Shown: positions 23,951 through 38,900 of the stretch, in pieces
How positions within the stretch are numbered: the first letter of the stretch is position 1
Layout: the number at the start of each line of letters is the position of its first letter
Source of the DNA: Odontesthes bonariensis
Lineage: Eukaryota; Chordata; Actinopteri; Atheriniformes; Atherinopsidae
Reading direction: 5' to 3'
Assembly (NCBI RefSeq): GCF_027942865.1
Contig: NC_134515.1
Span: forward strand, 8,671,339-8,735,338
DNA length: 64,000 nucleotides
Made by a program: the position numbers and the translations under genes
Notes under the pieces: generated by a model
The model's input: the letters and a program-made list of their open reading frames with translations, nothing else
Told to the model about the DNA's origin: nothing
The model's database searches: none

Positions 23951-26900
23951 CTGGAAAACAAACAAAATATTACGTTACTCCACAAAGAACAAAGCTACAG
24001 AAAACAGTCTGATTGACATGCTTTTTGTGATTTTGATTGTAACGTCTGCTCTGAAGTTCTTCATTAAAATATAATTACTTTCACCCTCCAGTTGCCTACA
24101 CGTGCTAGCTAAAAGCCATCTGTTTTAGCCTCTGTAGACATAACCTACAGCACCTCAATGTTGAATCAAGAGGAGATCTACCCTGTGCAGCACCAGCACC
24201 AGCGATCTATAACTGCTGATGGGCCGGGGTATGTCTAATTACTTTTTATTGCTCTTAAACTGAGCTCCATTTCACTTAGTGAATTGGATTTTGCTTCATT
24301 TATTTACTGTGACGATAAAGGAATCTGAAAATCAAATTAACTTTTAATTTATTTCTTATTTTTAATATATACATATACAACGATCAGCCATAACATTATG
24401 ACTACCCGCCTACTATAGAGTGTACTCTCCTTCGTGTATTGGTCTTGCTTCCCACGGTTGCTCTCAGATCTTATCAGATTGGTATCTGGAGAATTTAGAG
24501 GTGAGGGGAACACCTCAGACTCTTTAACGTGCTTTTTAGCCCTTCCTGAGCTGTTTTTTTTCAAGGCTCAGTGCTGTCACTCAGTGGAAAGCTGTCTGTT
24601 AGTGGTTTTACTGTTATGTCTGATCGCTGTTAACATGTTAAAATGATCTTATTTTATACATGTAAATGATAATTCACTTTCTTGTATCAATCTTTTTTAA
24701 ATTTGATGGACTGTATAGAATCAATTTGGTTTTAAAACGTGTTTTTAATTTTTCTTTAACCTTTGCTTAACACAGTGCAATGGAAGGAAAATCTGGTGAC
24801 TGTGGAGGCCATTAAGAGTACAGTGAACTCATATGTTCAAGAAACCAGTTTAAGATGATTTGAGCTTTGTGACATGATGCGTTTTCCTGCTGGAAGTAGC
24901 CATCTAAGGGTGAGTACGCTGTGGTCATAAAGGGGTGGACGTGGTCAGCAACAATACTCAGACAGGCTGTGGTGTTTAAGCAATGCTCAGTTGGTACTCA
25001 GGGGTCCAAAGTGTGCCAAGAAAACGACCCCCACACCGTTAAACTCCCACCAGCAGCCTGAACCACTGATACAAGGCAGGATGGATCCATGCTTTCACGT
25101 TGTTTACACCAAATTCTGACCCGACCATCTGAATGAAGCAGCTAAAATTGAGACTCATTGGACCAGGCGATGCTTTCCAATCTTCTATCGTCCAGTTTTG
25201 GTAATCCTGTGTGAACTGTAGCCTCAGTTTCCTGTTCTCAGCTGACAGGAGTGGCGCCTGATGTGGTCTTCTGCTGCCCATCTGCTTCAAGGTCCCACGT
25301 GTTGTGCGTTCAGATGGTATTCTGCTCACCTTGGTTGTAACGAGTGCTTATTTGAGTTACTGTTGCCTTCCTATCATCTCAAACCAGTCTGCACATTCTC
25401 CTCTGACATCAACGAGGCATTTTCTCTCTAAACCCTAGAGATGGTTGTGCGTGAAAATCCCAATACAACAAAATACCCCGTGCAAAGTCACTTAAATCCC
25501 CTTTCTTCCCCATTCCGATGCTCGGTTTGAACTTCAGCAAGTCGTCGAGTTGCTGCCATGTGATTGGCTGATTAGCTGTTTGTGTTAGCAAGAAACTGAG
25601 CATGTGTACTTAATGAAAAACAAAGAATATCATATACTGATATAAATCTGATCCAATCTAAAAGTACAAAGATGGATGGGGAGGTGTTTCTCAAGTCTCC
25701 CCCCAGGACAACCTTCCATAATATTTTTGATGGATGAAGTGGGAATATTAGGATGTGTGGAATTAATTGTTCTTTGATTAGAATTCCCTTTCGGGCATGA
25801 CCAAAGACCACAGGTGTTTACGCTTTTGTATGGTGTCACGTAACAGGCTTCAGTTTCTTGTGAACGAGGAAAATAAATAAAAATGGCTCGGGGCACACTG
25901 GGGAAAAGAACTTTCTAAATCTAATCTGAGCTGGCAAAGATCAAAATAATGACTTACAAGTTGTTTCTGGCTTGAGGCACAAAATAAAAAACCTCTGTGA
26001 CTAACTTGGTGCATTCCAACACACGATATGACAGGACACACCAAATATTCCCAGAGATGAAAGTAGACCCTTAATAAGCGTTTTCTCCATTATCCTCTCG
26101 GTATGTCCAAAGCTGGACACTCTTTAGTTTTTGCCGAATTCACAGCAGAGATGTAGATTTATTTCATAAAGATACAGCTTTCCAAAGCAAGCATCACAGT
26201 GTTTATAACAGATGCTTGTCCCCGAGAGGCCAAATGAAAAAGTTTTCAGCTATTTTTTGGTCCTTAGAATGGTTCTTTAACTAACTTGAGTGGCCATTTT
26301 GTTAAATGATGCTGTGGTCATAAAAATCAGGATTTCATTAGAGCAGAGCCACAGCCTTGTTGTTTCGAATAATGGGCTGTATATAGCCACAGTTCCTGAC
26401 TCATTCAGAAACAGAAGAATTCAATGCAATTACTGTTAGTTTAAATGTGTTTAAAAAGGCTGTTTCTGATCAAATTAACAAATTTTTTTGCTTTGTTCTG
26501 GTCTATTCGTCTGAGTTGGCTGGCTGGGACTTCGCTGAAGGCCACTTAAGCTGGAAATGGTTACGATGGGGCGTATTTTTCGTGCCAGTTAGGCTCCATG
26601 CTGCCTGCAAACCACAGGTGCGCCATTTGGTTCCAATAAAACCCATACTTACCAACATCCTTGTGCCTTCGCATGAACTTTTATTTTTTAAACTATACTG
26701 GCATATTCAGCCAAAATTGTACTTTATTACTGAAAACTGCCACGCAGGGTCTTCATGCACATCTCTGCCCTGTTTAATCCTGAGTTGGACCCAACAAAAG
26801 ACATTGTTTTCTTTTGGTTTTGCATACTTTTTTACCATCTGTCCTCATGTTGTGGGGCTTCTTTAGTTTTCTGGTGAAGGACAAAGCCACTCTGATTACA

Positions 26901-29900
26901 TATCAATGATATAAAGACTAAAATCCTGAGCTGAAGTGGCTTCGTTTGTTTTTCCCTGAACTTTAAACAGTGCATCATGATATATCAGAAGAGAGTCTTA
27001 AAAATGTATTAAAATTAAAAGTCAAACTTCAGTTTTAAGTACGCTAATCGTTGTTCTCTGCCTACTGTCCCACATTTGTTTCCATCATGTGTTTGTTGTT
27101 CTTTGGCACCCAGGGAGAAACATCTGTTTCTCCAACTGAAAATTGTTTCAATCTGTTAACCAGGAAATCTCTTTTTCAATTTAATTGCTTTTATACGCCT
27201 GGGTTAAGTGAGAGTGAACATGTGAAGAGTAAAGCAACTAAACTGAACCAAACTACAAATTAGAATAGGTTCCAAAAGCTTATTAATACATTTTCTGATC
27301 ATTATCTAGATTTTTCCGCTTTTAATTGGCATATTCTTTCATAAAAACTTTTAGAAAAGTAAAGCGCCTAGCCAAAAAGAAAGTAACTGAGCAAATGATC
27401 TCGGGTTGCTACGATCGGTCAGATCCAGCTTTGTTATGCGTTAGATCAGCTAACCACCACGATACACAGAAAAACTAGGTTTTCCAATCAATGTATATGG
27501 ACATATTCCAACATGACAAATGCAGAATTCATCATGTTCAAACTGTGAAGCTGTAATAGATGTTTAACTCCATCACTTGATGAAAGACCATTCCAATTAT
27601 ACAAATATGTGAAAATAACTTCTTAAAGTCAATGAGTCATACCCTGGGATGATTAATTATCAAGTAAAGCTGGTTGTTTTTACCGTATATTTGTCCCATT
27701 TCTTCTCGGGATCGTATGGCTCCCAGCGACTTGCAGGAAAGATGTGCTTGTTCTTCTCGTACCAGCTCCTCAGCACCACTTTACCTGCGTGAGACTTAAG
27801 CCAAAAGAGTACAGTGTGAACACCGATTTGGTTTTGAATGCAGGGTGAGATTAAGGAGGATTTGCTTTTATGGGCAGCAGGTTGTAAATGTTAATCTTCA
27901 GTTTCCTGTGTGTTCCACATCTGAAAATATGCTCAGCTCAGTCTGACAAAGAAAACCGAGCAATCCAACATTTTGAATTGATGTGCGTTTTAGATCCAAA
28001 CTAAACCGACTCAAATTTAATATAATTTCTAAAACTGCACACATTTGCAAAAGTTTAGACAATTCTCAAAGAGAAATACTTCTGTTAGAATATGAATTCA
28101 AACACAAAGTATTCGTTGATGATTAGACTTCTCAAGGTTTAAAAGTTTATTTATGTTACCCATGTTCTAGGAAAAGCCTAAAGCCCACATAAAGCTGTTC
28201 ATGGACTGTGCATGAAGCAGTGTTAGAGGGGTCAAATGAGTGTGCTTAAATAGGCTAAAACAATAAAGGATCCAGTGGGTTCATAAAATATTAATTTATT
28301 ACTAAGACGTGACTTAATTTATTAGAAAAAAAATGTATATCAAGACTTTCATCTTCAGTCAGACTCGAGTTAGCTGTTGATTGATACACGAGAATGCTCT
28401 GAAACAAAGTCCCAAAAATGTAATTTATTGAAAATGTATGCAAGTAAAAACCTATTTCACATTTCTGGTTGTGGGGAAGCTGTTTTGTTCTGCATCAGCT
28501 CATCCAACAACGTTAAATCTGTACGTGCACGCAGCACCAGGACGAATGCTTTGCCTAAGTGCTAATGTAGAGAACTGGCGTGCAGCTGCTTATGTTTTAA
28601 GAAATAAATCAGGGATCACGGAAACGTAAGAATAGCTCATAGTTTCGTGCAAGTTACACTTCCTGAATCTTCAAGTGTTCCAAGTGTCCACATAAATAAG
28701 TCTGAATCTAATTTAAGAGTCTCAGAACTAAAGTACAAATGTGCAGAATATGAAAAGAGGCGAAGTGACATCCATCATCTCCCACATCAATTTCTTTTAC
28801 CATGAGATCCACTCTGGATCGTTTTGAACACAGTCTGCTGAGCATTTACTTGTCATGTTAGTTTATTTTAGCATTTCGTAAAAAGAGTCAGGTTCCTCTT
28901 ATAAACTCTAGATTATTCACCTCGTCTTTCTCCACAGTGGCGTCATTCACCAGGCGAATGTCATCGTGAACGTCAAAGCTGAACAGAGGGCCTGTTGGGA
29001 GGAAATAAAGTGAGCAGGAAACAGAAAACAACAGAGTTACACTGCAAAAAAAGGTTCTAATTTAATCTTGTATAGATGAAAATCAATTTGATAAAAGTAG
29101 GATTGTTAATAACAGGTAAATGAGTTAAGACTTTGGACACTTCAGATGAGATTAGAGCAGAAATTTCTTCAGTTCAAAATTAATAAACCTGCTGTGGGAT
29201 GTGGAAAAGGAACTAGGAAATGTTCATTACAATCACCGACAAAAACTCAAGTGGAGTTTTTCTTTAAATTAAGGGTATAACTTTGAGCTTTTTGACAGAT
29301 GATTTGATGTCAAATCTGTTATAATGCATCGGAGAGACTTTTGTCTCTGTATGGCCAAAAGGCTGCTGCTCACTTACCAGATTTCCCCCTGGCTTTGGTC
29401 ACGATGAAGTCATAAAAACTGTGGTGCTGAATGATACAAAGAGATTATGAGGGATTAAATTCAGCATTAAAATAAAGACCTGAGATCATTCATCATACAC
29501 ACCCCAAAACAATTCAATTATCTGACAGAAAATCTGAAATAAAGATAGATAATTCATCTCATCTGATCGCATAACAAACTGAAACGACACACTATAAGAA
29601 GAAGCTAAAACGTCTGACGATGCCAGCAGATCCTTCCTCTAAGGATCACATCTTCCTGGATGTGCCACTCACATGTGGGATAATCAGATCCTCTTTGATG
29701 TACATCAGCTGCTCGACTCCTGCAGACCTACATGGTAAAGAAAACAAAGCCAATAAAAATAATGCATTATGTATGTAATCATGCGTTTCATAAGGTCTTT
29801 GCATAATGTGCCATTGCATTAGCATTTGTTTCTGGGTTTTATGGTGTATGAAAGGAGGTCTTCATACAACCTGTTTGTTGTTAACTACAACATTATCCCT

Positions 29901-32900
29901 AAATAAAACTATCTGAAACATGCTCTAATTAACAATATCCTCCAGAAACAAACGGAAAATAAAATCCTTTCAGGGTTTCAGACTGACGGTAACCCGGCCT
30001 CAGCTACATCACACTGATTTTGTTTAAATATCTGCCTACACTCTGTTCAAGGATGACGAGTGTAACAGATTATTCTCTGCTTAAGGGGGATATATTATGG
30101 TAAAGAAGCATATCTTTTGGCGTCTGACGTCGCTACCAACTCAAAAAACATCTTCGCACTTTGTTTGGCCCCCCCCTGCATTTCTAAAACATCTGCAGTT
30201 GATTTCACGCTGCCAGCAAAGACTATAACTGCACAATAAAAAAGTTCCCATGACCCGATTCGAAAAAACGTCTTGAGGTTAAGTAAAGGCAGTAGGAGAA
30301 ATTCACAAGGCTTGAAGGAAGGAAAGATGACCACGCTGCATTGAGAAGGCCACGTCACTTGTGTTATATTAGCATAATAAGTTATGATTTAAAGGATTAC
30401 TTTATCATCAAGGTTGGTAGTTAAATGAATGAACCAAAAGGCACTAAAGTGAAGGATATTGTTGTCAAAGGCTCCTCGGACTCACACTGCCGTGGTCATA
30501 TTTATCCACTCAAAAATCCCATTTAGTATGAGTGGATAAATATGATCAAGCATTTATTTAAAAGAAGGAATTGTGGGGTGGAATTTTCTCCTTTCTCTCT
30601 TTAAGAAAGATCCAATGTTTTATACGCTAAAGGAAATAATAAAGGAAGAATTTTAGGTCTTTTTCTTACTGCCTTTGAGAATTCAAACAGGTTTCATCAT
30701 AGCTGCTACTTCATTACTTTCTGGGTGGGTAATTTCTCTAATTTAGGAACCTTTCAAAGCAAAAAAATACTATATGACCTTTCCTTAAATATCCAGCCAT
30801 CTCATCTGAATCTCCTTTAAACTTCAGCCTCAAATCAAGCTGCATTTGCTGTAACTGGAAGGTAGGAAGTTGAAACTTTTTTTGCTTTTTGCTTTGCTAT
30901 TAACAGCAAATTCTCATCAGCATTTACAGAGTTCGCTTAAAAACTAAATGACCAAATAATGTTTAACCGGGTCTTTGTCTACTGTTTTATATCAAGAGTC
31001 TGACTTCAAATTGGTGTTCTTTGGTTAACGGCAGCGTCTTTAAGTCACAGCTTTTAACGTTAGCCGCTAAAAACTTCCAGGTGTTCTTTGTAGAAAAATT
31101 TGTTTAAAAAAATTCAACGACAGCTATCGAAAGAACTGGAAAAGGTGACACCTATGACATTAATTAAAAAATGTCTACGTACCATACAGCTGAGATATAC
31201 AAAGGAAAACTTTACAGGCGGACCAGATTATCCTATAATGCCACTTTGTGTCCCCATATAGGACATAAATCTCCAGAGCCTGTATAGTCTGTCCTGGAGC
31301 TGAATAGGAGTAAGCAGCAGTCACTGCAGGCAGTAGAAGTAGAAAAACAAAAACTGCTGCCTAACAGAGCATAGAGACAAGTAGAAGTTAATAAAATCAG
31401 CTATTAGAACAACAGTGGAAGCTCCTAGCAAGTTAGCACGACCTTTAGCACCACTTTTTCCCACAAATATACCGTGTTTGGCAGCAAAGTCACAAAATGA
31501 AAAAACAGAAGCGCCGAAACAAGAGCAAATATTGGTATTGTTTAAATTATTTGGAGACAGCTTTCAGGTAGTAAAGGACTCAAACTCAATGTATTAATTC
31601 AGTTTAAGCCAGTTCTGTTTGATATATGTGAATTACCAAAGAAGACCAGTGGCGGGTTAACAAGATACAAGTCAAAAACTGTCAGTCAATGGCAGTGTTA
31701 ATACATTTCCTGCCATGTTTGTGCTCAGAACCAAGCTAATTGTATAATATAATGCTATCATGACCAGCCGGCACAGTATCAGCAGTAAGATCAAAACTAG
31801 CTTAAACTCTTCTTATAGTTGGTTGTTAATTGGCTCTTTTTCTTGATGACTTTTTAGTTCAATTGAAAAGAAGAAAAAAATTGCTCCTGGTAAGCTGAAA
31901 AAAGGACTTGGAAACAAACAAATTAAATCAAAGTAGTGCAAGCTAACGACTCGTACGCCCCTTTGTGGTGACAATTTTTTAATACTAAAGTTAAATCCAT
32001 CTTCAGACACAGAAAAATGGTGAAGCCAAAGGGTTCATGAAACCAGTATTTTCTGAAAGAACTACGAAGCGACTTTTGACTTGTGTACAAACCGGTCGGC
32101 GAGCCGGTAAGTGACACTCAACCATCCACCTTCCTGCCTGTGGTGCTGTTTTAACTACATGGGCAAGTTCAACAAGACCCATAACAAGACTGCCTAAAGG
32201 AGCGATCAGCACCAACTGTTTGGGGCACAAACTGGAGAAGAGAGAAATCTAAGTTTTTGAGAACAAGCAACTGCTTTTTTCCTTTAATCAGTTCAGGGTG
32301 TTGAAGTGTAAACTTCCAGGCAAGGTACTGTACACCTAGCCTGGGTGCCAGCCAAACTTAGCCCCGCCCATAACATTTTTTGGTCGGGAAGTTCGGTCTG
32401 GCTCTGCTCAGTTGGGAAATCTCTATGCTCGACATCAAAACAGTCGACCCAATCAGATTGCCAGGGCGGGCTTTATACGATGATGGACAGATGATCATCA
32501 GGGACATTATCGACTACGTCACTAAAGAGTGCTTGGTTTGAATTCGTTTGAAACAAACATGGCTGCCGCTGGAGAGCTAGGGTGTGTAGATTCTGCCATC
32601 GAGTCTGTTCTACAGGATCTCCACATTGCATTCATTTTGAAAGACAAACAGAGGAACGCGATAAAGGCTTTTATCGATAGAAAATATGTTTTTGCCGTCC
32701 TTCCTACAACAAGTGTGTGTTGCTTATTCTATGTCACATACTACGTTGCTCTGATTGGTTGTAGGTCTATCCAATTGAGCGAAGAGGCATTTTTTCTCCT
32801 GGTTCGGTTGAAACACGCCCCATACTCAAAACTCTATCGAGCGGTATCAGACTCACATTCTGACTAGAATCGTGAGTATGACGTAGTCAGGCTACTGTAC

Positions 32901-35900
32901 ACCCTCTCATATGGTAAAAATGTCTTCAAGGATTAATCAGTGTAACGTGTCCAAATCTATATTCGCTTGGCAGCTCGAAGGTGTTTGTATCTCAGTTAAA
33001 CATTACCCTGAAGAAGAATGGGAAGTGGTTTTATTCTATAATCAAAAATCAGCTGCAAAAAAAGGAGCTGTAAATTCATGGTTTAAAGGGGCAGTTCCTG
33101 AACAGCTCAGTGGTATTTATTATCAAACTCGTAAAAAAAAAAAAAAAAAAAAAGAATTCCTTCTCAAACTCTTTTAGTACTGTCATCTTCCTGTCCTCCA
33201 AAGAAGGAATTACAAATGGAAGATGACCTACCGTTATGAGAACATTTAACGTTTAATACAACTTTAAGTTTTAACTCACCTCAGCTCACTGAAGTCCTTC
33301 CTGAGGACTTCCAGGGCTCTCTGCAGAAAGTTCTGCATGGTATTACCCTTCTTCATCTGCAGCAGAATCACATATAACACATACAACATTACAACTTAAT
33401 GAAAACACGAACAAAGAATCCATTGTGTTGAATGCTCCTTTATAGCATGAAGAGAAGTTATACAGCATCACTTCTCTAAATGTCCTGATATCCTTCATAT
33501 AAGTGTTTTCACACATTACCTTGACAGTTTTTCGATGTCCAGAGCCATCCCAGTAACTGAATGTAATCTCAATCTCCTCATCTAGATAAGTAAATAGGTA
33601 GGAAGTAAGTAGATAGGCAGGTAGGAAGGTAAATAAGTAAGTTGATAGTAAGATAAGTAAGTAGATAAATGGGTAGGTAAGCAAATAAGTAAGTATATTG
33701 GTTGGTTGGTAGATAAGTAAGTAAGTAGGTAAAATAGGTAGGCAGATAAGTAAGTATGTAAATAAGTAGGTAGGTAGATAGGTAGATAAGTAAGTACGTA
33801 AATAGGTAGGTAGATAAGTAAGTAAGTAAGTAGGTAAATAGGTAGGTAGGTAGGTTGATAAGTAAGTAAGTAGATTAATAGGTAGGTAGGTAGGTAAATA
33901 AGTAGGTAGGTTGATAAGTAAGTAAGTAGGTAAATAGGTAGGTAGGTGGGTAAATAAGTAGGTAGGTAGGTTGATAAGTAAGTAGGTAAATAGGTAGGTA
34001 GGTAGGTAAATAAGTAGGTAGGTAGGTTGATAAGTAAGTAAGTAGGTAAATAGGTAGGTAGATAAGTAAGTAAGTAGGTAAATAGGTAGGTAGATAAGTA
34101 GGTAAATAGGTAGGTAGATAAGTAAGTAAGTAAGTAGGTAAATAGGTAGGTAGGTAGATAAGTAAGTAGGTAGGTAGGTTGATAAGTAAGTAAGTAGGTA
34201 AAAAGGTAGGTAGGTAGATAAGTAAGTAGGTAAATAGGTAGGTAGGTAGGTCGATAAGTAAGTAAGTAGATTAATAGGTAGGTAGGTAGGTAAATAAGTA
34301 GGTAGGTTGATAAGTAAGTAAGTAGGTAAATAGGTAGGTAGGTGGGTAAATAAGTAGGTAGGTAGGTTGATAAGTAAGTAGGTAAATAGGTAGGTAGGTA
34401 GGTAAATAAGTAGGTAGGTAGGTTGATAAGTAAGTAAGTAGGTAAATAGGTAGGTAGATAAGTAGGTAAATAAGTAGGTAGATAAGTAAGTAAGTAGGTA
34501 AATAGGTAGGTAGATAAGTAGGTAAATAGGTAGGTAGGTAGAAAAGTAAGTAGGTAGGTAGGTTGATAAGTAAGTTAGTAGGTAAAAAGGTAGGTAGGTA
34601 GATAAGTAAGTAGGTAAATAGGTAGATAGGTAGGTCGATAAGTAAGTAAGTAGGTAAATAGGTAGGTAGGTAGGTAAGTAAGTAGGTAGGTAGGTTGATA
34701 AGTAAGTAAGTAGGTAAAAAGGTAGGTAGGTAGATAAGTAAGTAGGTAAATAGGTAGGTAGGTAGGTAGGTCGATAAGTAAGTAAGTAGGTAAATAGGTA
34801 GGTAGGTAGATAAGTAAGTAAGTAGGTAAATAGGTAGGTAGATAAGTAATTAGGTAAATAAGTAGGTAGGTAGGTAGATAAGTAAGTAAGTAGGTAAATA
34901 GGTAGGTAGGTAGATAAGTAGGTAAATAAGTAGGTAGATAAGTAAGTAGGTAAATAAGTAGGTAGGTAGGTTGATAAGTAAGTAAGTAGGTAGGTAGGTA
35001 GATAGGTAGGTAAATAAGTAGGTAAATAAGTAGGTAGATAAGTAAGTAAGTAAGTAGGTAAATAGGTAGGTAGGTAGATAAGTAAGTAGGTAAATAAGTA
35101 GGTAGGTAGGTAGATAGGTAAGTAAGTAGGTAAATAGGTAGGTAGGTAGATAAGTAGGTAAATAAGTAGGTAGATAAGTAAGTAGGTAAATAAGTAGGTA
35201 GGTAGGTTGATAAGTAAGTAGGTAGGTAGGTAGATAGGTAGGTAAATAAGTAGGTAAATAAGTAGGTAGATAAGTAAGTAAGTAGGTAAATAGGTAGGTA
35301 GGTAGATAAGTAAGTAGGTAGGTAGGTTGATAAGTAAGTAAGTAGGTAGGTAGGTAGATAAGTAGGTAAATAGGTAGGTAGGTAGGTCGATAAGTAAGTA
35401 AGTAGGTAAATAAGTAGGTAGGTAGGTAAATAAGTAGGTAGGTAGGTTGATAAGTAAGTAAGTAGGTAAATAGGTAGGTAGGTAGATAAGTAGGTAGATA
35501 AGTAAGTAGGTAGGTAGGTTGATAAGTAAGTAAGTAGGTAAAAAGGTAGGTAGGTAGATAAGTAAGTAGGTAAATAGGTAGGTAGGTAGGTCGATAAGTA
35601 AGTAAGTAGGTAAATAGGTAGGTAGGTAGATAAGTAGGTAAATAAGTAGGTAGATAAGTAAGTAGGTAAATAAGTAGGTAGGTAGGTTGATAAGTAAGTA
35701 AGTAGGTAGGTAGGTAGATAAGTAGGCAAATAAGTAGGTAGATAAGTAGGTAGATAAGTAAGTAAGTAGGTAAATAGGTAGGTAGATAAGTAGGTAAATA
35801 AGTAGGTAGATAAGTAAGTAAGTAAGTAGGTAAATAGGTAGGTAGGTAGATAAGTAGGTAAATAGGTAGGTAGGTAGGTCGATAAGTACGTAAGTAAGTA

Positions 35901-38900
35901 GGTAAATAGGTAGGTAGGTAGGTAAATAAGTAGGTAGGTAGGTTGATAAGTAAGTAAGTAAGTAGGTAAATAGGTAGGTAGGTAGATAAGTAGGTAAATA
36001 AGTAGGTAGATAAGTAAGTAGGTAGGTAGGTTGATAAGTAAGTAAGTAAGTAAAAAGGTAGGTAGGTAGATAAGTAAGTAAGTAAGTAGGTAAAAAGGTA
36101 GGTAGGTAGATAAGTAAGTAGGTAAATAGGTAGGTAGGTAGGTCGATAAGTAAGTAAGTAGATTAATAGGTAGGTAGGTAGGTAAATAAGTAGGTAGGTT
36201 GATAAGTAAGTAAGTAGGTAAATAGGTAGGTAGGTGGGTAAATAAGTAGGTAGGTAGGTTGATAAGTAAGTAGGTAAATAGGTAGGTAGGTAGGTAAATA
36301 AGTAGGTAGGTAGGTTGATAAGTAAGTAAGTAGGTAAATAGGTAGGTAGATAAGTAGGTAAATAAGTAGGTAGATAAGTAAGTAAGTAGGTAAATAGGTA
36401 GGTAGATAAGTAGGTAAATAGGTAGGTAGGTAGAAAAGTAAGTAGGTAGGTAGGTTGATAAGTAAGTTAGTAGGTAAAAAGGTAGGTAGGTAGATAAGTA
36501 AGTAGGTAAATAGGTAGATAGGTAGGTCGATAAGTAAGTAAGTAGGTAAATAGGTAGGTAGGTAGGTAAGTAAGTAGGTAGGTAGGTTGATAAGTAAGTA
36601 AGTAGGTAAAAAGGTAGGTAGGTAGATAAGTAAGTAGGTAAATAGGTAGGTAGGTAGGTAGGTCGATAAGTAAGTAAGTAGGTAAATAGGTAGGTAGGTA
36701 GATAAGTAAGTAAGTAGGTAAATAGGTAGGTAGATAAGTAATTAGGTAAATAAGTAGGTAGGTAGGTAGATAAGTAAGTAAGTAGGTAAATAGGTAGGTA
36801 GGTAGATAAGTAGGTAAATAAGTAGGTAGATAAGTAAGTAGGTAAATAAGTAGGTAGGTAGGTTGATAAGTAAGTAAGTAGGTAGGTAGGTAGATAGGTA
36901 GGTAAATAAGTAGGTAAATAAGTAGGTAGATAAGTAAGTAAGTAAGTAGGTAAATAGGTAGGTAGGTAGATAAGTAAGTAGGTAAATAAGTAGGTAGGTA
37001 GGTAGATAGGTAAGTAAGTAGGTAAATAGGTAGGTAGGTAGATAAGTAGGTAAATAAGTAGGTAGATAAGTAAGTAGGTAAATAAGTAGGTAGGTAGGTT
37101 GATAAGTAAGTAGGTAGGTAGGTAGATAGGTAGGTAAATAAGTAGGTAAATAAGTAGGTAGATAAGTAAGTAAGTAGGTAAATAGGTAGGTAGGTAGATA
37201 AGTAAGTAGGTAGGTAGGTTGATAAGTAAGTAAGTAGGTAGGTAGGTAGATAAGTAGGTAAATAGGTAGGTAGGTAGGTCGATAAGTAAGTAAGTAGGTA
37301 AATAGGTAGGTAGGTAGGTAAATAAGTAGGTAGGTAGGTTGATAAGTAAGTAAGTAGGTAAATAGGTAGGTAGGTAGATAAGTAGGTAGATAAGTAAGTA
37401 GGTAGGTAGGTTGATAAGTAAGTAAGTAGGTAAAAAGGTAGGTAGGTAGATAAGTAAGTAGGTAAATAGGTAGGTAGGTAGGTCGATAAGTAAGTAAGTA
37501 GGTAAATAGGTAGGTAGGTAGGTAAATAAGTAGGTAGGTAGGTTGATAAGTAAGTAAGTAAGTAAGTAGGTAAATAGGTAGGTAGGTAGATAAGTAGGTA
37601 AATAAGTAGGTAGATAAGTAAGTAGGTAAATAAGTAGGTAGGTAGGTTGATAAGTAAGTAAGTAGGTAGGTAGGTAGATAAGTAGGCAAATAAGTAGGTA
37701 GATAAGTAGGTAGATAAGTAAGTAAGTAGGTAAATAGGTAGGTAGATAAGTAGGTAAATAAGTAGGTAGATAAGTAAGTAAGTAAGTAGGTAAATAGGTA
37801 GGTAGGTAGATAAGTAGGTAAATAGGTAGGTAGGTAGGTCGATAAGTAAGTAAGTAAGTAGGTAAATAGGTAGGTAGGTAGGTAAATAAGTAGGTAGGTA
37901 GGTTGATAAGTAAGTAAGTAAGTAGGTAAATAGGTAGGTAGGTAGATAAGTAGGTAAATAAGTAGGTAGATAAGTAAGTAGGTAGGTAGGTTGATAAGTA
38001 AGTAAGTAAGTAAAAAGGTAGGTAGGTAGATAAGTAAGTAGGTAAATAGGTAGGTAGGTAGGTAGGTCGATAAGTAAGTAAGTAGGTAAATAGGTAGGTA
38101 GATAGATAAGTAAGTAAGTAGGTAAATAGGTAGGTAGATAAGTAATTAGGTAAATAAGTAGGTAGGTAGGTAGATAAGTAAGTAAGTAGATAAGTGAGTA
38201 AGTAGGTAAATAGGTAGGTAGGTAGATAAGTAAGTAGGTAAATAAGTAGGTAGGTAGGTAGATAAGTAAGTAAGTAGGTAAGTAGGTATATAAGTAAGTA
38301 AGTAGGTAAATAGGTAGGTAGGTAGATAAGTAAGAAAGTAAATAGATAGGTAGATAAGTAAGTAAGTAAGCAGGTAAATAGGTAGGTAGGTAGGTTGATA
38401 AGTAAGTAAGTAGATTAATAGGTAGGTAGGTAGGTAAATAAGTAGGTAGGTTGATAAGTAAGTAAGTAGGTAAATAGGTAGGTAGGTGGGTAAATAAGTA
38501 GGTAGGTTGATAAGTAAGTAGGTAAATAGGTAGGTAGGTAGGTAAATAAGTAGGTAGGTAGGTTGATAAGTAAGTAAGTAGGTAAATAGGTAGGTAGATA
38601 AGTAGGTAAATAAGTAGGTAGATAAGTAAGTAAGTAGGTAAATAGGTAGGTAGATAAGTAAGTAAATAAGTAGGTAGATAAGTAAGTAAGTAAGTAGGTA
38701 AATAGGTAGGTAGGTAGATAAGTAAGTAGGTAGGTAGGTTGATAAGTAAGTAAATAGGTAAAAAGGTAGGTAGGTAGATAAGTAAGTAGGTAAATAGGTA
38801 GGTAGGTAGGTCGATAAGTAAGTAAGTAGGTAAATAGGTAGGTAGGTAGGTAAATAAGTAGGTAGGTAGGTTGATAAGTAAGTGAGTAAGTAGGTAAATA

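Noticed and set aside
26447..26866. 139-codon plus-strand open frame
   Set aside because: It lies in fam50a intron 12, has no recognisable motif and no supporting splice or translation context.
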